From assembly GCA_016789885.1 (NCBI GenBank), contig JAEUPZ010000018.1, positions 117,343 through 181,342 of the forward strand: a stretch of DNA of 64,000 nt, read 5' to 3'. The DNA is from Chromatiales bacterium (lineage in GTDB: Bacteria > Pseudomonadota > Gammaproteobacteria > Steroidobacterales > GCA-2729495). The notes below the pieces were generated by a model. The model did not search any database. It worked only from the letters and a program-made list of their open reading frames with translations, and was not told where the DNA came from. Of this stretch, positions 9,231-18,525 are shown in pieces (position 1 is the first letter of the stretch; each line of letters begins with the position of its first letter). A program made the position numbers and the translations under genes.

Positions 9231-10568
9231 TCAGGCGGCCGCCTGCTCCGCGGCGGCGGCCCGGAACGCCGGCAGCGCCCGCCAGAGGATCAGCGCCGCC
9301 AGCGGCAGGCTGACAGCACAGAGCAGCGCCATCGACTTGCCGATGGCCGCGTCGCTGGCGAAGAGGAAGTCGTTGAGCAGCCCCACGCCGAGCGCGCCGA
9401 CGAGGCCGGTGATCAGGTTCAGCACCAGCAGCCAGATGGCCGACACCTGGGCCCGCAGCGGCCCCGGCGTCACCACCTGCAGCGCCGCCGGCGGCATGGC
9501 GAGCGACAGGCTCGCGCAGAAGACGAAGGGCGCGAACAGCGCGATGGCGAGCGTCCCGTCGGTGGCGAGCGTCGCCGCCAGGCTAGCCGGCAGCAGCACC
9601 AGCGCCGTGCCGATGCCCACCCGCAGCGCGGCGTCGCGCTGGCCCCGCTGCTGCAGCCGGTCGGCGAGGAAGCCGCCCGCCAGCACGCCCAGCGGCGAGG
9701 CCACCAGCAGGATGGCACCCAGGTTGAGCCCCGCCTCGGGCGGCGTGTAGCCGTGCACCCGCTGGAACAGCACCGGCGCCCAGGCCGCGATGATGGTGTA
9801 CGGCATCGCCAGCAGCGCGAAGCCGAGGTAGTGCAGCCAGTACACGCGCCAGCGCCCGAAGACGTAGCCGAACACGGCGCCGAGCGACAGCGCCGCGCCC
9901 GCGGGGCCCGCCGTGCGCCGCGCCGGCTCCGGCAGCGTCCAGAGCAGCAGGGCCACGAGCAGGCCGGGCAGGCCCACGGCAATGAACGCGAACTGCCAGC
10001 CGGCCACCTGCCCCACCAGCGGCAGCGTCACGCCGGCCGAGGTGCTGACGGCGCGGATGACGAGGCCGCCCACGAGGAAGGCGAGCCCGGTCCCGATCAG
10101 GCCGCCGGCCTGGTACACGCCGAGCGCCCGGCCGAGCCGGTCGCGGGGAAACAGGTCCGCGATCATCGAGTACGCCGCCGGCGACAGCGCCGACTGGCCG
10201 ATGCCGACGCCGACCCGCGCGCCGAGCAGCTGGTTGAAACTCCCGGCGAGCCCGCAGGCCACGGTCATCAGGCTCCAGGTGCCGATGCCGGCGCTGATGA
10301 TGCCCCGCCGGCTGTAGCGGTCGGCGAGGCGCCCGATGAAGATGCCGACGATGGCGTAGAAGAGCACGAAGCCCGGGCCCTGCAGCACGCCGATGTCGGC
10401 GTCGCTGAGGCCCAGCCCCCCCTGCTCCGCCGGCATCTTCAGCGACGGCACCAGCAGCGACAGGATCAGCCGCGCGATGAACGAGAGGATGAAGGCGATG
10501 AAGAGGACGCCGACGGCGTACCACGCAACGCCGGGGCGCGGCCAGGGCGTGTTGGCAGGGTTCTGCAT
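9231..10568 (-). CDS. Major facilitator superfamily transporter (Spns/ExuT-like)
   Basis: I chose the start MQNPANTPWPRPG at 10568 (445 aa), because the longer in-frame extension is low-complexity G+C-rich sequence. There are about 12 transmembrane segments. The loop GIFIGRLADRYSRRGIISAG and the region YSMIADLFPRDRLGRALGVY are typical of MFS permeases related to sugar-acid and aromatic-acid carriers. It lies upstream of the TonB-receptor gene on the same strand, 168 bases apart, so the two could form an outer plus inner membrane import route. The substrate is unknown. Confidence 0.9.
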   Translation of the reverse strand: MQNPANTPWPRPGVAWYAVGVLFIAFILSFIARLILSLLVPSLKMPAEQGGLGLSDADIGVLQGPGFVLFYAIVGIFIGRLADRYSRRGIISAGIGTWSLMTVACGLAGSFNQLLGARVGVGIGQSALSPAAYSMIADLFPRDRLGRALGVYQAGGLIGTGLAFLVGGLVIRAVSTSAGVTLPLVGQVAGWQFAFIAVGLPGLLVALLLWTLPEPARRTAGPAGAALSLGAVFGYVFGRWRVYWLHYLGFALLAMPYTIIAAWAPVLFQRVHGYTPPEAGLNLGAILLVASPLGVLAGGFLADRLQQRGQRDAALRVGIGTALVLLPASLAATLATDGTLAIALFAPFVFCASLSLAMPPAALQVVTPGPLRAQVSAIWLLVLNLITGLVGALGVGLLNDFLFASDAAIGKSMALLCAVSLPLAALILWRALPAFRAAAAEQAAA

Positions 10569-10729
10569 CGGGCGACCTCCGGGTCGCGGCAGTCCACGGG
10601 ACGACGCGCAGGATAGCGAGCCGCCGCGCCCCCCCGGCGCCGCGGGGCGGTCGGCCCAGCGGAAATTCCGCCCGGCCCTGCCGGGCAGCACCGCGGCCCT
10701 CTCGCCCGCCCCCCCGCCGGACGATCGAC

Positions 10730-11659
10730 TCAGCCCACGCTCCGCGGGGCCGCGCTGAAGGCGAGGATCCACGCCAGCGCCACCACGGCGAGCGCCACGC
10801 CGCCCACGGTGGCCTGCAGGCGCGCCGCCAGGGCCCAGGCTGCCGGGCCGCGCCAGCCCGCCCAGGCGCCGGCCGCCAGACCCGCGACGAAGCCCGTCAG
10901 GTGCGCGACGACGTCGGTGCGCTCGTCGCCGGTGCCGATCCAGGCGAGCAGCATCACGCCGCCCACCAGCGGCGCATAGCGCCGGGCCCAGCCCACGGCC
11001 CGCCGCGTCTGGGTCATCCACACCCAGGCGGCCACCAGGCCCAGCGCTGCGAACACGGCCGTGGAGGCGCCGATGGCGCGGTGGGTCGGCGGCAGCAGCA
11101 GCACGTCCATGGCGTTGCCCGCCCCGGCGGCGGCGAGCACCAGCAGGCCCGCCGCCCCCGAGCCCAGGTACTGGGCGGCGTACACGACGAAGAACACGCC
11201 GAAGAAGATGTTCGCGAGCAGGTGGGCGGCGTCACCGTGCAGCGTCAGGGCCGTGACCACGCGCCACCACTCCCCGCCCCGCACGGCCGCGCCATCGAGC
11301 CCGCCGGCCGCGACGAAGTCGACGCCCTGCCAGCCGGTGACCTGGGCGTAGAAGACCACCAGCAGCACGACGACCCACGCGGCGGCCAGCGGCACGCCGG
11401 AGTCCACCGGCCGGAAGGCCGGGGCGGGCGCGACGCCGTGCCGGCCGCGGTTCTCGTGCTCCCAGTGGTCGAGCTCCTGCCGCGCCAGGTCGGCGGCCCG
11501 CCCGGGCACCAGCAGCACCAGGGCGCGCGCGGGGCCGTCGACGATGGTGTTGGGAATGCCGACGGCGTCGAGCACCAGCCCGCGCTCGTGGCACTCGTGG
11601 CGACGCCGCGAGCTGAAGACGATGACCCAGTCGTCCGCCGCGTGTCCGTTGCCGTTCAA
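10730..11659 (-). CDS. Rhomboid-family intramembrane serine protease
   Basis: 309 residues. The first 90 or so are soluble and resemble the N-terminal domain of bacterial rhomboids; six or seven membrane segments follow. The catalytic dyad is visible: Ser199 in RAIGASTAVFAALG and His253 in DVVAHLTGFVAGLAAG. The preceding loop EWWRVVTALTLHGDAAHLLAN contains the conserved His/Asn that form the oxyanion site. It should cleave membrane-anchored proteins within the bilayer. The gene is the last of the molybdoenzyme transcription unit, 22 bases after the cytochrome c gene. Whether it processes that enzyme's parts is unknown, and co-location may be chance. Confidence 0.9.
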   Translation of the reverse strand: MNGNGHAADDWVIVFSSRRRHECHERGLVLDAVGIPNTIVDGPARALVLLVPGRAADLARQELDHWEHENRGRHGVAPAPAFRPVDSGVPLAAAWVVVLLVVFYAQVTGWQGVDFVAAGGLDGAAVRGGEWWRVVTALTLHGDAAHLLANIFFGVFFVVYAAQYLGSGAAGLLVLAAAGAGNAMDVLLLPPTHRAIGASTAVFAALGLVAAWVWMTQTRRAVGWARRYAPLVGGVMLLAWIGTGDERTDVVAHLTGFVAGLAAGAWAGWRGPAAWALAARLQATVGGVALAVVALAWILAFSAAPRSVG

Positions 11660-11681
11660 GGACGCTGCAACCGGACCGGGC

Positions 11682-12044
11682 TCAGCCGCCGTTCCGCGAC
11701 TTGACGAAGGCGACGATGGCCGCGAGCTCGGCCTCGGGCAGCCAGCCGAAACCCGGCATCGGCCGCCCCGAGACGGTGGCCGGGTCGTCGGGCATGCGGC
11801 CCGCCTTGATGAACGCCAGCAGGGCGTCGGGCGACCGGGTGGCCACGAACTTCGAGGTCACGAGGTTGACGCCGAGACCCTCGACGCCGGCGAGATCAGC
11901 GCCGTGGCAGGCGATGCAGTTGGTCGCGTAGGCGGTGCCACCGGCGTCGGCTGGCCCGGCGGCGTGCAGCGCCGGCGCCACGGACACCAGGACCGCCAGC
12001 ACGCCGCAGCAGCGCGTCCGGCGAGCGGCAACGGACATCGTCAT
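11682..12044 (-). CDS. Monohaem class I c-type cytochrome, probable electron acceptor of the molybdoenzyme
   Basis: 120 residues. A signal peptide ends near ALHAAGPA. One haem-binding motif CIACH is present (C43, C46, H47), and the likely axial Met lies in GRPMPGFGWLPEAEL before the last helix (LAAIVAFVKS). It starts two bases after the FeS-subunit gene stop, so it is in the same operon. In the type II DMSO reductase family electrons leave the FeS subunit through a haem-b gamma subunit or a periplasmic cytochrome c. No gamma subunit is seen here, so this cytochrome is the natural candidate. That role is inference. Confidence 0.9.
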   Translation of the reverse strand: MTMSVAARRTRCCGVLAVLVSVAPALHAAGPADAGGTAYATNCIACHGADLAGVEGLGVNLVTSKFVATRSPDALLAFIKAGRMPDDPATVSGRPMPGFGWLPEAELAAIVAFVKSRNGG

Positions 12045-12046
12045 GG

Positions 12047-13045
12047 TCAATACACCTTCACGTCGGGAATGTTGAAGAGCGACTTCCAGTCCTTGGCGAT
12101 CAGCAGGTCCATCAGCTCGGAGGCCCTGCCACCCTGGCGCCTCTCCATCTCGTCGTGGAGCGTGGCGAGCGCCGCGTCGACGCCGGGCCCGAACAGGTAG
12201 CGCAGGTACTCCATGGGCACCCGCGGCTCCAGCTCGTCGAAATCGCCGTCCGCGTCGAAGCGCGCCGGCAGGATCGGCGGCACGTAGTAGACGTTCGGGC
12301 CCGTGCCGAACTCCGGGTGCAGCGGCAGCGCCACCTTCCACTGGTAGACGAGCTTCGCGATGGGGCCGCCCTGGTCCTCGAGGAAGCCCACGAACCGCAG
12401 CCGCCCGGGGCACTGGCGCGCGCAGGCCGGCGCCACGCCCTGCTCGAGCCGCGGAAAGCAGAAGATGCACTTCTGCGACTTGCCGCGCACGAAGTTGAAG
12501 TACACCTTGTCGTAGGGACAGGCGCGGTTGCACTGGCGGAAGCCCTGGCACTTGTCCTGGTCCACCAGCACGATGCCGTCCTGCTCGCGCTTGTAGATCG
12601 CCCGCACCGGGCAGGCCTCGAGGCAGGCCGGCTTCGTGCAGTGGTTGCACAGCCGCGGCAGGTAGAAGTGGTAGTTGTTCGGGTACTCGCCCGAGCTCGT
12701 GTCCTCGTCCCAGTTGGCGCCATACGTCAGCGGCTCGGCCGCCGCGAGCTGGCCGCCGGCGCCCTTGAAATACACGTCCTCCACGTTGAGCCGCACGGGC
12801 AGGCCGAAGTCCTGCGGAGGATGCAGCTCGCCCAGCTGCAGCCGGCTGCCCTGCCAGCCCGACTTCGCGCCCTTCGCCTCCCAGTCCTTCGGGTAGCCGC
12901 GGCCGGGCTTCGTCTCGACGTTGTTCCAGAGCATGTATTCCTGCCCGGGCTCGTCGGTCCACAGCGACTTGCAGGCCGCCGTGCAGGCCTGGCAGCCGAT
13001 GCACTTGTTCAGGTCGATGACCATGGCGACCTGGCGGGCTGGCAT
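12047..13045 (-). CDS. Four-cluster iron-sulfur (beta) subunit, type II DMSO reductase family
   Basis: 332 residues from the ATG at 13045 (MPARQVAMVIDLNKCIGC); a longer TTG start at 13078 is possible. Four Cys groups are visible. They are CIGCQACTAACK, then CNHCTKPACLEACP, then CQGFRQCNRACP with Phe where a fourth Cys would be (as at the [3Fe-4S] site of NarH), then CIFCFPRLEQ with ACARQCPGR. The pattern predicts three [4Fe-4S] clusters and one [3Fe-4S]. WNNVETKPGRGYPKDW resembles ethylbenzene dehydrogenase EbdB and related subunits. It would pass electrons from the catalytic subunit at 13740-16544 to the downstream cytochrome c. It has no signal peptide and is expected to be co-exported with the Tat-dependent catalytic subunit. 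Confidence 0.92.
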   Translation of the reverse strand: MPARQVAMVIDLNKCIGCQACTAACKSLWTDEPGQEYMLWNNVETKPGRGYPKDWEAKGAKSGWQGSRLQLGELHPPQDFGLPVRLNVEDVYFKGAGGQLAAAEPLTYGANWDEDTSSGEYPNNYHFYLPRLCNHCTKPACLEACPVRAIYKREQDGIVLVDQDKCQGFRQCNRACPYDKVYFNFVRGKSQKCIFCFPRLEQGVAPACARQCPGRLRFVGFLEDQGGPIAKLVYQWKVALPLHPEFGTGPNVYYVPPILPARFDADGDFDELEPRVPMEYLRYLFGPGVDAALATLHDEMERRQGGRASELMDLLIAKDWKSLFNIPDVKVY

Positions 13046-13074
13046 GCGGCTCTGCCCCGGTGGCGCGCCGGGCC

Positions 13075-13743
13075 TCAAGGCCCCGCCGGGCCGACGGTCG
13101 ACTGCTGCCAGGCGTGGTCGGCGCGGATGAAGTCGGCGAGGCCCGCCACGACCCGGGCGTACAGGCTGCCGGCGGCGTGGGTCGCCGTGGCCCCGGCCAG
13201 CGCCGGCACCCAGCGCAGCAGGTGCCGCTCGGCGAAGTCGAGCTGGGCCAGCACGTAGGACAGCACGTCGTCGTCCTGCTGCGCCTCGCGGTAGCAGAGG
13301 AAGTGCACGAACTCGAGCTCGACGGACAGGTGGTCCGGCGCCCAGGCGAACCGGTCGTCGAGCCGGTAGCCGAAGAAGTCGTAGAAGCGGACGATGTCCT
13401 CGCGGGTACCGGCGAGCTGGCCGGTCTGCAGGTCCTCGCGGATCGGCACCGGCGGGCCCTCGCTGCCGACCTCGAAGAGCCCGCTGTACTCGGCGCGCAG
13501 CCGCGCCTCGTCGGCCCGCGCCAGCTCTTCGGCCAGCGCCGCGAGCCCCGCACCGTGCGGCAGGGCGTCGAAGCTGCCGAGACGGGCCGCCAGCGCCGCG
13601 CGCACGTCGACGTCGTGGGGCGAGGCAACGAGGTCGGAGCAGGCACCCCAGGCGGCGCAGCGGGCGGCCGCCACGTCGGCGGGCCGCGGCGCCACGATGG
13701 CACGGACCGGCCCCGGGGCGGCAGCGTCGGTGGGCGCGCTCAT
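13075..13743 (-). CDS. TorD/DmsD-family molybdoenzyme assembly chaperone
   Basis: 222 residues, an all-helical cytoplasmic protein. The signature YSGLFEVGSEGPPVPIRED and the later LSVELEFVHFLCYREAQ match the delta/D chaperones of the type II DMSO reductase family (EbdD, DdhD, NarJ relatives). They insert the molybdenum cofactor and hold back Tat export until folding is complete. The start codon overlaps the stop of the catalytic-subunit gene (ATGA), so its synthesis is coupled to its client. Confidence 0.88.
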   Translation of the reverse strand: MSAPTDAAAPGPVRAIVAPRPADVAAARCAAWGACSDLVASPHDVDVRAALAARLGSFDALPHGAGLAALAEELARADEARLRAEYSGLFEVGSEGPPVPIREDLQTGQLAGTREDIVRFYDFFGYRLDDRFAWAPDHLSVELEFVHFLCYREAQQDDDVLSYVLAQLDFAERHLLRWVPALAGATATHAAGSLYARVVAGLADFIRADHAWQQSTVGPAGP

Positions 13744-16544
13744 GCGGAGGCCTGCGCGGCCGGACGCCGGCCGAGCTGCTGGTCGGCGGCCCGCTCGAAG
13801 TTGCAGGTGAAGTCGCGGTAGGTCTGGTTCGGCGCGAAGGCCAGCGCCCGGTAGCCCAGGTGGCCGTAGTCGCCGGCCATGGTGGTGGGCTTGATCAGGC
13901 CTGCCGAGGTGACCACGGCGCTGAAGTTGTTGCGGGTTCGGTGCTGCATGGGATCCCAGCCATGATACGAGAAGATCATGCCGGGCTGGATCCCGGCACT
14001 GACGTGGGCGAGCGCGTAGAACTCGCCGCCCGGGTTGAAGACGCGCACCAGGTCGCCGTCGGCCACGCCCCGGGCCTTCGCATCGCCCGGGTTCACGTAG
14101 ACGTCGGGCTCGCCCCGCTGCAGCGACAGCAGCAGCGGGTCGTCGCGCCACATGCTGTGGATGCTGTGGCGCGCGTGGCCCATCAGCATCTGCAGGGGGA
14201 AGCCGTCGATGCGCAGCGGGTCGCGGTGGGCCGGCAGCGCCTCGTCGAATTCCAGGAACCACTCGTGGTCGATGTAGAACTGCTGGCGCCCGGTGAAGGT
14301 CTCGTAGGGCCGCTTGTTCCGCACGCTCTCGACCACGTCGTTGTGGTAGGGCGAACCGGCGTGCTCCCAGAGGGTGGAGTCCGAGTGGTCCACCCGCACG
14401 ATGCCGCGGCTCGCCAGTTCCGCGAACGACACCTTCGGCACGCCCGGCGTCGTGTTCAGGACGTACTGCACGACATCCTTCGCGCTGCGGATGCGCCCGC
14501 CCATGGTGTACCAGTCGAGGGTGCGGGCGTAGTCGCGGCGCACCGAGCGGCCGTCCACCTCGTCGCGCACGGCGCCGAGGCCGCGCTCGCGGGCCCGGCG
14601 GGAAATGGCCTCGGCCAGGCGCCGGTTGGCCTCCCAGTCGTCCACGGACTCGCCCAGCGGCGGCACGGCCGCGTCGAGCACCTGCACGTAGGGGATCCGT
14701 GACTGCAGCATGACGTCGGCGCGCTCGTAGTGGTGCGCGATGGGCAGCACGTAGTCGGCGTGCAGCGCCGTCACGCCCATGTCCGGCGCCAGCACGACGA
14801 TGGTCCGGAGCCTGTCGAAGGCTTCCTTCCGCCACTGGTTGTTGCCGGCACGCCAGCTGGCCGCGTTCTCGCCGGCGAAGAAGGCCATCTTCCAGCCACG
14901 GTCGCTGTAGTCGGGAAACCAGTCCTCCCGCAGGCTCGCCCTGTAGTAGCGGTCGTAGGTGTCGGCCAGCTCGCGGCCGTAGATCCGCTCGTTGAGGGCG
15001 CGGAAGTCGCCGTGGTCGTAGTCCCAGGTAGTGCTCGACACCATGCGCATGGCGGGGCCGATGTCGGCCATGGCGAAACCGGCAACGCCCCGCGTACGCG
15101 GCGCGTTGCCGAACTGCAGGCCGCCGCCCTCGACGCCGACGTTTCCGGTGAGGGAGACCATGAGCAGCATCGCCCGCTGCAGCATGTCGCCGTGCTGCCA
15201 TTTGCAGGCGGCATAGCCCGTGTAGATCATCGCCGGCTTCACCGCGGCGAACATCCGGGCCACCTTGCGCACGACCGCCGGCGCGAGCCCGGTCACGGGC
15301 TGCATCTTCTCCGGCGCGTGGGCCGCGGCGCGCTCCACCAGCCGCGCGAAGACCGTCGTCACCTCGACGGGGCCGTCGAGGGTCTCGACCGTCCACCGGC
15401 CCTCCAGCGCCGGGCGGATGGCCCCGAGATCGAGGCTGCCGTGGCGGCGCCGTTCGCGGCCGGCGGGCTTCTCGGCAAGCCCCGTGCCCGGCGCCTGCAC
15501 GATGCCGCCGGTGGCCTCGTCCCACAGGTAGTAGACGTTCTCGCGCACCGCAAGCCGGCCGACGAGGGTCAGGTCCTCCTCGCGCAGGAACTCGCCGTTG
15601 TCGAGGCGCACCAGCAGCGGCAGGTCCGTCTGCTCGCGGATGTAGGCGGCGTCGTACAGCCCCTCGTCGAGGATGACGTGCACCATCGACATCGCCAGCG
15701 CCGTGTCGGTGCCCGGCTTCGGGTTGAGCCAGTGGTTGCAGTGCATGGCCGTCGGCGTGAACTCGGGCGAGATGGCCACGAGCTTCGTGCCGTTGTAGCG
15801 CGCCTCCCAGAAGAAGTGCGCATCGGGAATGCGCGTCGCCGCCGGGTTGCTCATCCACACCAGCACGCAGCGGGCCTTGTAGACGGCGGCCATGACGTCG
15901 CCGGTGTAGACCTGGCCCAGCGTCATGTACACGCCCGTCGGCAGGTCGCCCACGCCCGAGTAGAACTCCGGCACCGTCACGCCGGTGATGTTGGCGAAGC
16001 GGAAGAGCCCCGCCGACGACGCGAGCTTGACCGACATCTGCGTGCCGCTGCCGTAGGTCACGCACTGGGGCCCCTCGGTCGTCGCCAGGTCGAGGAAACG
16101 GTCGGCGATCTCGGTCGTCGCCTGCTCCCAGCTGATGCGTTCCCAGCGGCCCTCGCCGCGCCCGCCCACCCGCTTCATGGGGTAGAGGATGCGCTGCGGC
16201 CCGTACATGTACTTCGCGTGCCGCAGGCCCTTCTGGCAGCCGCGGGGACCGTAGTCCGGCGCGTCGCCCGAGGGCGCGTACATGCCCTGCTGCTCCTCGC
16301 GCCAGACGATGCCGTTGCGGATGTAGACGTTGAAGGCGCAGGTGCCCGCGCAGTTGGTGCCGTGGGTGCCGCGGGCGACGCGGTCCCAGGTCCACTTGTT
16401 ACGCAGCAGGTCTTCGAAGCTACGATAGGCGGGCGTGGCGGCATCGCCCGCGGCCGCGGCGACGCCATAGCGCATCGACAGGGCCGCCCCCGATGCGGCC
16501 GCCAGCCCCTGGGCGAACCTGCGGCGATCGGTGGTGAAACTCAT
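13740..16544 (-). CDS. Molybdopterin catalytic (alpha) subunit, type II DMSO reductase family (ethylbenzene/steroid C25 dehydrogenase-like)
   Basis: 934 residues. A Tat signal (DRRRFAQGL, ending about residue 33) marks it as periplasmic. The FS0 cluster site is His61, Cys65, Cys69 and Cys103 (HGTNCAGTC then GPRGCQKG); a His first ligand is diagnostic of the type II branch. Asp200 in GVGDLPTG aligns with the aspartate Mo ligand of NarG. SNPAATRIPDAHFFWEARYN and LNPKPGTDTALAMSMVHVIL are bis-MGD binding regions. Known relatives hydroxylate hydrocarbons or steroid side chains anaerobically, oxidise dimethylsulfide, or reduce selenate or chlorate; the substrate here cannot be set by eye. The gene is first in its operon and divergent from moeA. 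Confidence 0.92.
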   Translation of the reverse strand: MSFTTDRRRFAQGLAAASGAALSMRYGVAAAAGDAATPAYRSFEDLLRNKWTWDRVARGTHGTNCAGTCAFNVYIRNGIVWREEQQGMYAPSGDAPDYGPRGCQKGLRHAKYMYGPQRILYPMKRVGGRGEGRWERISWEQATTEIADRFLDLATTEGPQCVTYGSGTQMSVKLASSAGLFRFANITGVTVPEFYSGVGDLPTGVYMTLGQVYTGDVMAAVYKARCVLVWMSNPAATRIPDAHFFWEARYNGTKLVAISPEFTPTAMHCNHWLNPKPGTDTALAMSMVHVILDEGLYDAAYIREQTDLPLLVRLDNGEFLREEDLTLVGRLAVRENVYYLWDEATGGIVQAPGTGLAEKPAGRERRRHGSLDLGAIRPALEGRWTVETLDGPVEVTTVFARLVERAAAHAPEKMQPVTGLAPAVVRKVARMFAAVKPAMIYTGYAACKWQHGDMLQRAMLLMVSLTGNVGVEGGGLQFGNAPRTRGVAGFAMADIGPAMRMVSSTTWDYDHGDFRALNERIYGRELADTYDRYYRASLREDWFPDYSDRGWKMAFFAGENAASWRAGNNQWRKEAFDRLRTIVVLAPDMGVTALHADYVLPIAHHYERADVMLQSRIPYVQVLDAAVPPLGESVDDWEANRRLAEAISRRARERGLGAVRDEVDGRSVRRDYARTLDWYTMGGRIRSAKDVVQYVLNTTPGVPKVSFAELASRGIVRVDHSDSTLWEHAGSPYHNDVVESVRNKRPYETFTGRQQFYIDHEWFLEFDEALPAHRDPLRIDGFPLQMLMGHARHSIHSMWRDDPLLLSLQRGEPDVYVNPGDAKARGVADGDLVRVFNPGGEFYALAHVSAGIQPGMIFSYHGWDPMQHRTRNNFSAVVTSAGLIKPTTMAGDYGHLGYRALAFAPNQTYRDFTCNFERAADQQLGRRPAAQASA

Positions 16545-16610
16545 GCTGTCCCCGGAATGGCGGTCTGGCCCTGCGCACAGGCCCGCGGCGCGGCGGCCGG
16601 AAGGTACTGA

Positions 16611-17849
16611 ATGATCAACTATACGGAGGCACTGCGTCGCCTGCTCGACGCGGCCTCGCCCCTGCCCGCCCGCACGGTGGCGGCGGCCGAGGCCGCGGGC
16701 CTGACCCTGGCGCAGCCGGCCCTGAGCCCGGGCCCGGTGCCCCCCTTCGCCAATGCCGCCCTCGACGGCTACGCCGTGCGCGCCGCCGGACTCGCCGCGG
16801 CCAGCGACGCGACGCCCGTGCGCCTGCGGGTCGCCGGCGCCCTGCCGGCCGGCACCGCCCCGGCCGCGGGGCTCGCCGCCGGCGAGGCCTGGGAAACCAT
16901 GACGGGCGCGCCGCTGCCGCCCGGCGCCGACGCCCTCGTGGCCTTCGAGCGGGCCACCCGCAGCGGCGATGCCGTGGCCTTCACCGCCGCGCCCGCGCCC
17001 GGATCCAACGTGCGCCAGGCCGGCGAGGACTACACCGCCGGCGCCACCGTGCTGCCGGCCGGCGCCCGGCTCGACGCCGCCGCGGCCATGGGCCTCGGCG
17101 CCACGGGCATCGAGCGGGTCAGCGCGCGCGGCCCCGTGCGCGTCGCCGTGCTCACCACGGGCAGCGAGGTGCACGGGGCCGCCGAGGCCCTCGGCGCCGC
17201 CGGCATCCACGACGCCAACGGCCCCTACCTCGCCACGCTGCTGCCCGCCGCCGGCGCCGTCGTGGTGGGCCGCGACCACGTGGGCGACGAGCTGCAGGCA
17301 GTGCAGGCCGCGCTCACGCGCTGGCGCAGCCAGGCCGACGTCATCGTCACCACCGGCGGCGTCTCGGCCGGCACCCACGACCTGGTGCCGGCGGCGGTCG
17401 CCGCCGCGGGCGCGACCGTCGTCTTCCACAAGGTCGCCATCCGGCCGGGCAAGCCGGTGCTGGCGGCGCGGTTCCCCGACGGGCCCTGGCTCATCGGGCT
17501 GCCCGGCAACCCGGTGGCCGTGGCCGCCTGCGCGCGGTTCTTCCTGGTGCCGCTGCTCCGGGCCCTGCTCGGCCGGCCGCCGGAGGGCTGGCTCACGGCG
17601 CGGGTCGAACAGCCGGTGCGGGCGCGGGCGGGCCTGCACTTCTTCGGCAAGGCGCGGGCCCGGGTGGCCGCCGACGGGCAGCTCACGGTGGCGCTGCTGC
17701 CGGGGCAGGAATCGTTCCGGGTGGCGCCGCTGGTGGCGGCAAACTGCTGGCTGGTGCTGCCGGCCGACGCGGCCGAGCTGCCGGCCGGGGGGCTGGCCGC
17801 GATCGTGCCCCTGGACCCGGGCGGGGACTGGCTGCCGGGGGCCGGCTGA
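16611..17849 (+). CDS. moeA: Molybdopterin molybdenumtransferase MoeA
   Basis: 412 residues, the usual MoeA length. It inserts molybdate into adenylylated molybdopterin, the last step of Mo-MPT formation. PPFANAALDGYAV near the N-terminus is the conserved MoeA motif (usually with SxMDGYA). VLTTGSEVHG, HDANGPYL, VIVTTGGVSAGTHD and WLIGLPGNPVAVAACARFF are the MoCF-type binding loops of domain III. GGAAGG precedes the ATG. It is divergent from the molybdoenzyme operon, 66 bases apart, so it is a cofactor gene dedicated to, or shared with, that enzyme. Confidence 0.95.
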   Translation: MINYTEALRRLLDAASPLPARTVAAAEAAGLTLAQPALSPGPVPPFANAALDGYAVRAAGLAAASDATPVRLRVAGALPAGTAPAAGLAAGEAWETMTGAPLPPGADALVAFERATRSGDAVAFTAAPAPGSNVRQAGEDYTAGATVLPAGARLDAAAAMGLGATGIERVSARGPVRVAVLTTGSEVHGAAEALGAAGIHDANGPYLATLLPAAGAVVVGRDHVGDELQAVQAALTRWRSQADVIVTTGGVSAGTHDLVPAAVAAAGATVVFHKVAIRPGKPVLAARFPDGPWLIGLPGNPVAVAACARFFLVPLLRALLGRPPEGWLTARVEQPVRARAGLHFFGKARARVAADGQLTVALLPGQESFRVAPLVAANCWLVLPADAAELPAGGLAAIVPLDPGGDWLPGAG

Positions 17850-17956
17850 ACGCGGCCGGCCTGCTGAGGCTGAAGGTCGACGCGCCCGCAGGGTTCGCGG
17901 CGAGCGTACCGGCAAGCCCCGGCGGGGATTGGCTGGCTGGTTCTGCCGGCCGGCGG

Positions 17957-18523
17957 CTAGCCGCGATCGGGCTGCCGGGCCCCGGTGGAGACCGGTTCGC
18001 CAGAGCTCGCTGACCTCGGCAGGCCGAGGGTGTCGACGATGAAGTCGGCGATGGCCGGCACGTCGTCGAGGGGCAGCACCGGCACCGTCACGCCGGGCGG
18101 CACGAAGTCGGCGGCGATGGCCACGACGCCGGCGGCGGCGTCACCGAGCGCCGGGCCCGGGGCGTCCTTCCGGCGCACCTCGAGCTTGCGGTGGGGCGAG
18201 GCCTTGTAGCCCTCGGCCAGCACCAGGTCGACAGCGCCGAAGCGGGCCAGCAGCGCATCCAGCGACGGCGGCGGGCCGTCGAGTTCCTGCAGGTGCGCGA
18301 GGCGCTGGCCCGACACGACCACGACCTCCCGGGCGCCCGCCTCGCGGTGGCGCCAGCTGTCCTTGCCGGGATGGTCGATGTCGAAGGCGTGGTGGGCGTG
18401 CTTGATGCTGCCCACCCTGAATCCGCGAGCCGTGAGCTCGCGGACCAGGGCGGCCAGCAGGGTGGTCTTGCCGGCGTTCTTGAAGCCGGCGATGCCGAAG
18501 ACCGGCGGCAGGGCGTGGCCCAG
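17957..18523 (-). CDS. mobB: Molybdopterin-guanine dinucleotide biosynthesis adaptor MobB
   Basis: About 188 residues with the MobB P-loop GIAGFKNAGKTTLL. RVGSIKHAHHAFDIDHPGKD, SWRHREAGA and LVLAEGYKASPHRKLEV are conserved MobB segments. It is a GTP-binding helper of MobA in making the bis-MGD cofactor used by the adjacent dehydrogenase. No ATG, GTG or TTG lies at the expected place. The frame begins next to the HiPIP stop, and CTG codons at 18529, 18523 or 18511 are the candidates. AAGAAGG lies seven bases before 18523, so I used that. A GTG further up inside the HiPIP gene is the alternative. Confidence 0.85.
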   Translation of the reverse strand: MGHALPPVFGIAGFKNAGKTTLLAALVRELTARGFRVGSIKHAHHAFDIDHPGKDSWRHREAGAREVVVVSGQRLAHLQELDGPPPSLDALLARFGAVDLVLAEGYKASPHRKLEVRRKDAPGPALGDAAAGVVAIAADFVPPGVTVPVLPLDDVPAIADFIVDTLGLPRSASSGEPVSTGARQPDRG

Positions 18524-18525
18524 GG

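Noticed and set aside
1..10568. Complete ABC peptide importer operon
   Set aside because: Only the binding protein is present; no permease or ATPase gene lies within the window.
7809..10616. Very long plus-strand open frame (935 codons) antisense to the TonB receptor and MFS genes
   Set aside because: It is rich in Arg/Ala/Gly/His as expected from the reverse of G+C-biased coding sequence and has no recognisable motif; both opposite genes are clear families. Other long antisense frames (14730-16610, 19984-22671, 22837-25590, 37516-40410, 58109-61561) are rejected for the same reason.
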